Part shown: positions 6,734 to 7,656 of the stretch, in pieces | How the letters are laid out: each line of letters opens with the position of its first letter | Numbering within the stretch: the stretch's first letter is position 1 | NCBI GenBank assembly: GCA_016297895.1 | Contig: JAEDFS010000071.1 | Span: forward strand, 1 to 7,656 | Origin: Marvinbryantia sp. | Lineage (GTDB): Bacteria > Bacillota > Clostridia > Lachnospirales > Lachnospiraceae | Direction: 5' to 3' | Length of the DNA: 7,656 nt | The notes under the pieces: generated by a model | Told to the model about the DNA's origin: nothing | Database searches by the model: none | Seen by the model: only the letters and a program-made list of their open reading frames with translations | Position numbers and translations under genes: made by a program

Positions 6734-6772
6734 AATAAATATCCTCCTTATTCGTATTAATGGTATGCCTAC

Positions 6773-6801
6773 ATTCTAATACATTCATGCTGATTATACA
6801 A
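6773..6801 (-). promoter_or_regulatory. Putative promoter of the ferredoxin gene
   Basis: On the - strand TTGTAT (complement of 6796-6801) and TAGAAT (complement of 6773-6778) are spaced by 17 bases, with the predicted start about 33 bases before the ferredoxin ATG. An alternative -10, TATAAT (complement of 6793-6798), overlaps the proposed -35 but has no good -35 partner. The divergent rhomboid gene must have its promoter in the same 97-base gap; I could not identify it with confidence. Confidence 0.4.
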
Positions 6802-6830
6802 GTGAAAAATTAGGGAAGGGGACGAAAAAT

Positions 6831-7493
6831 ATGGGAAAAGAACTGACGGATTTTCTTAGATCCAGAAAGAAAATGAATCTTTGCATGGTGACAGTTAATA
6901 TTCTGGTCTTCGTGATTATGGAAGCGTTGGGCGATACTACCAGTGTCCGGTTCATGGTGGATCATGGCGCCGTATATCCCCCGGCGGTGCTGGAGAATGG
7001 AGAATATTATCGGCTTTTCACGGCCATGTTTCTTCATTTTGGGTTCGAACATCTTGCTTATAATATGCTGCTCCTTCTCTTTGCGGGGGATATGCTGGAA
7101 CGGCAGGCGGGTGCCGTTCGATACCTGATCATTTATCTGGGCGGAGGCATGGCAGGAAGCCTCCTGTCTTATGGAATCTCTCTGTTCCGGCGGGAGGCTG
7201 TGGTGTCCGCAGGGGCTTCCGGTGCCATTTTCGCAGTGGTGGGAGCTCTGCTGTGTATTGTGTGGAAATGTAAAGGCAATGTCCCGGGAGTGAACGGCAG
7301 AGGACTCATAGCCATGGCAGTCTTAAATGTCCTTCAGGCGTTTATGAACCAGGGGGTGGACAATGCCGCTCATCTTGGGGGTGCACTCGGGGGATTTCTC
7401 CTGGCACTTATCCTCTTTCATCCCCGGAGGACGGAGGAACCGGTCCGGTGGGAGAAAGAGAAGAATGATCCGCAACAGGATGAGCTCCGGTAA
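6831..7493 (+). CDS. Rhomboid-family intramembrane serine protease
   Basis: A 220-residue polytopic membrane protease that would cleave transmembrane substrates within the bilayer. About six membrane segments are visible (near residues 15-33, 62-86, 97-117, 128-146, 157-174 and 180-197), the basic rhomboid core. The catalytic serine is S130 in GASGAIF (128-134) and the catalytic histidine is H181 in AAHLGGALGG (179-188). H74 and N78 in HLAYN match the HxxxN motif that stabilises the oxyanion hole. The loop with GEYYRLFTAMFLH (57-69) is the usual lead into the second segment. The charged tail after about residue 198 has no recognisable domain. AAGGGG (6816-6821) lies 9 bases before the ATG. 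The 3' end overlaps the convergent kinase gene by 86 bases. All active-site residues are present, so activity is expected; the substrate is unknown. Confidence 0.93.
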   Translation: MGKELTDFLRSRKKMNLCMVTVNILVFVIMEALGDTTSVRFMVDHGAVYPPAVLENGEYYRLFTAMFLHFGFEHLAYNMLLLLFAGDMLERQAGAVRYLIIYLGGGMAGSLLSYGISLFRREAVVSAGASGAIFAVVGALLCIVWKCKGNVPGVNGRGLIAMAVLNVLQAFMNQGVDNAAHLGGALGGFLLALILFHPRRTEEPVRWEKEKNDPQQDELR

Positions 7494-7656
7494 GCGGAAG
7501 ACACAGAGTAAATGCGGTAGCTTCTCCGGGGGAAGAGGAGGCTGTCAGGGTTCCGCCGTGGGCCTGCACGATCCGTTGGGAAATGGCAAGGCCTAACCCG
7601 GAGCCGTGGGATTTTCCGGAGAAAAAGGGCCGGAAAATAGAGCCAAGCTGTTCCGG
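7408..7656 (-). CDS. Sensor histidine kinase, C-terminal part only (gene runs off the right edge)
   Basis: The - strand is open from the window edge at 7656 to TAA at 7408-7410, giving the last 82 residues of a protein whose start lies outside. The fragment carries the end of a GHKL ATPase domain: LGSIFRPFF (F-box, fragment residues 4-12), GSGLGLAIS (G2-box, 18-26), then QRIVQAHGGTL (27-37) and the closing FTLCLPL strand (49-55). These are hallmarks of two-component sensor kinases, where this domain binds ATP and phosphorylates the dimerisation-domain histidine. The conserved domain ends at about 7492, right at the rhomboid stop codon. The remaining 27 or so residues are a Ser/Pro-rich tail encoded wholly antisense to the rhomboid gene. 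The N-box and dimerisation domain are not in the window, so the subfamily and any response regulator cannot be named. Confidence 0.9.
   Translation of the reverse strand, partial: PEQLGSIFRPFFSGKSHGSGLGLAISQRIVQAHGGTLTASSSPGEATAFTLCLPLTGAHPVADHSSLSPTGPVPPSSGDERG

Noticed and set aside
6437..6760. A + strand frame of 107 codons running from the regulator's end through the terminator
   Set aside because: It reads through the hairpin and lies antisense to a complete ferredoxin gene; the frame carries no domain.

Overview
The window looks like chromosomal DNA from an anaerobic, low-to-moderate GC Firmicute, most likely a gut clostridium of the Lachnospiraceae type. Reasons: strong AGGAGG-type ribosome binding sites before almost every gene, sigma-A-like promoters, a clostridial 2[4Fe-4S] mini-ferredoxin, and short intergenic gaps. 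The genus cannot be fixed from the sequence alone.

Positions 1-6464 hold one sugar import and catabolism operon, all on the + strand. A promoter (36-64) is followed by a xylose-isomerase-like TIM-barrel enzyme (120-1040), a secreted sugar-binding protein (1083-2135), a double-domain RbsA/MglA-type ATPase (2244-3743), an RbsC-type permease (3745-4713), a ribokinase (4725-5636) and a DeoR-family repressor with its own promoter (5724-6464). The likely route is: the binding protein captures a monosaccharide, the ATPase and permease import it, the isomerase converts an aldose to a ketose or epimerises it, and the kinase phosphorylates it. The DeoR protein probably senses the resulting phosphosugar. 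The substrate is not determined: the kinase keeps the ribose-binding residues of RbsK, but the isomerase has no place in ordinary ribose breakdown.

A long stem-loop (2182-2220) separates the binding-protein gene from the ATPase gene and probably sets their expression ratio. The two promoters, before the operon and before the regulator, share a 24-25 base block that is a good candidate for the regulator's binding site.

From 6465 onward the content changes. A strong bidirectional hairpin (6511-6536) lies between the operon and a convergent 56-residue ferredoxin gene on the - strand (6563-6733). A divergent intergenic region then leads to a rhomboid intramembrane protease on the + strand (6831-7493). 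The window ends in the 3' part of a sensor histidine kinase on the - strand (7408-7656), whose last 86 bases overlap the end of the rhomboid gene tail to tail.

I see no mobile element, CRISPR array, tRNA or rRNA. The operon is of a known general type. The unresolved points are its substrate, the binding protein without a lipid anchor, and the shared promoter block.
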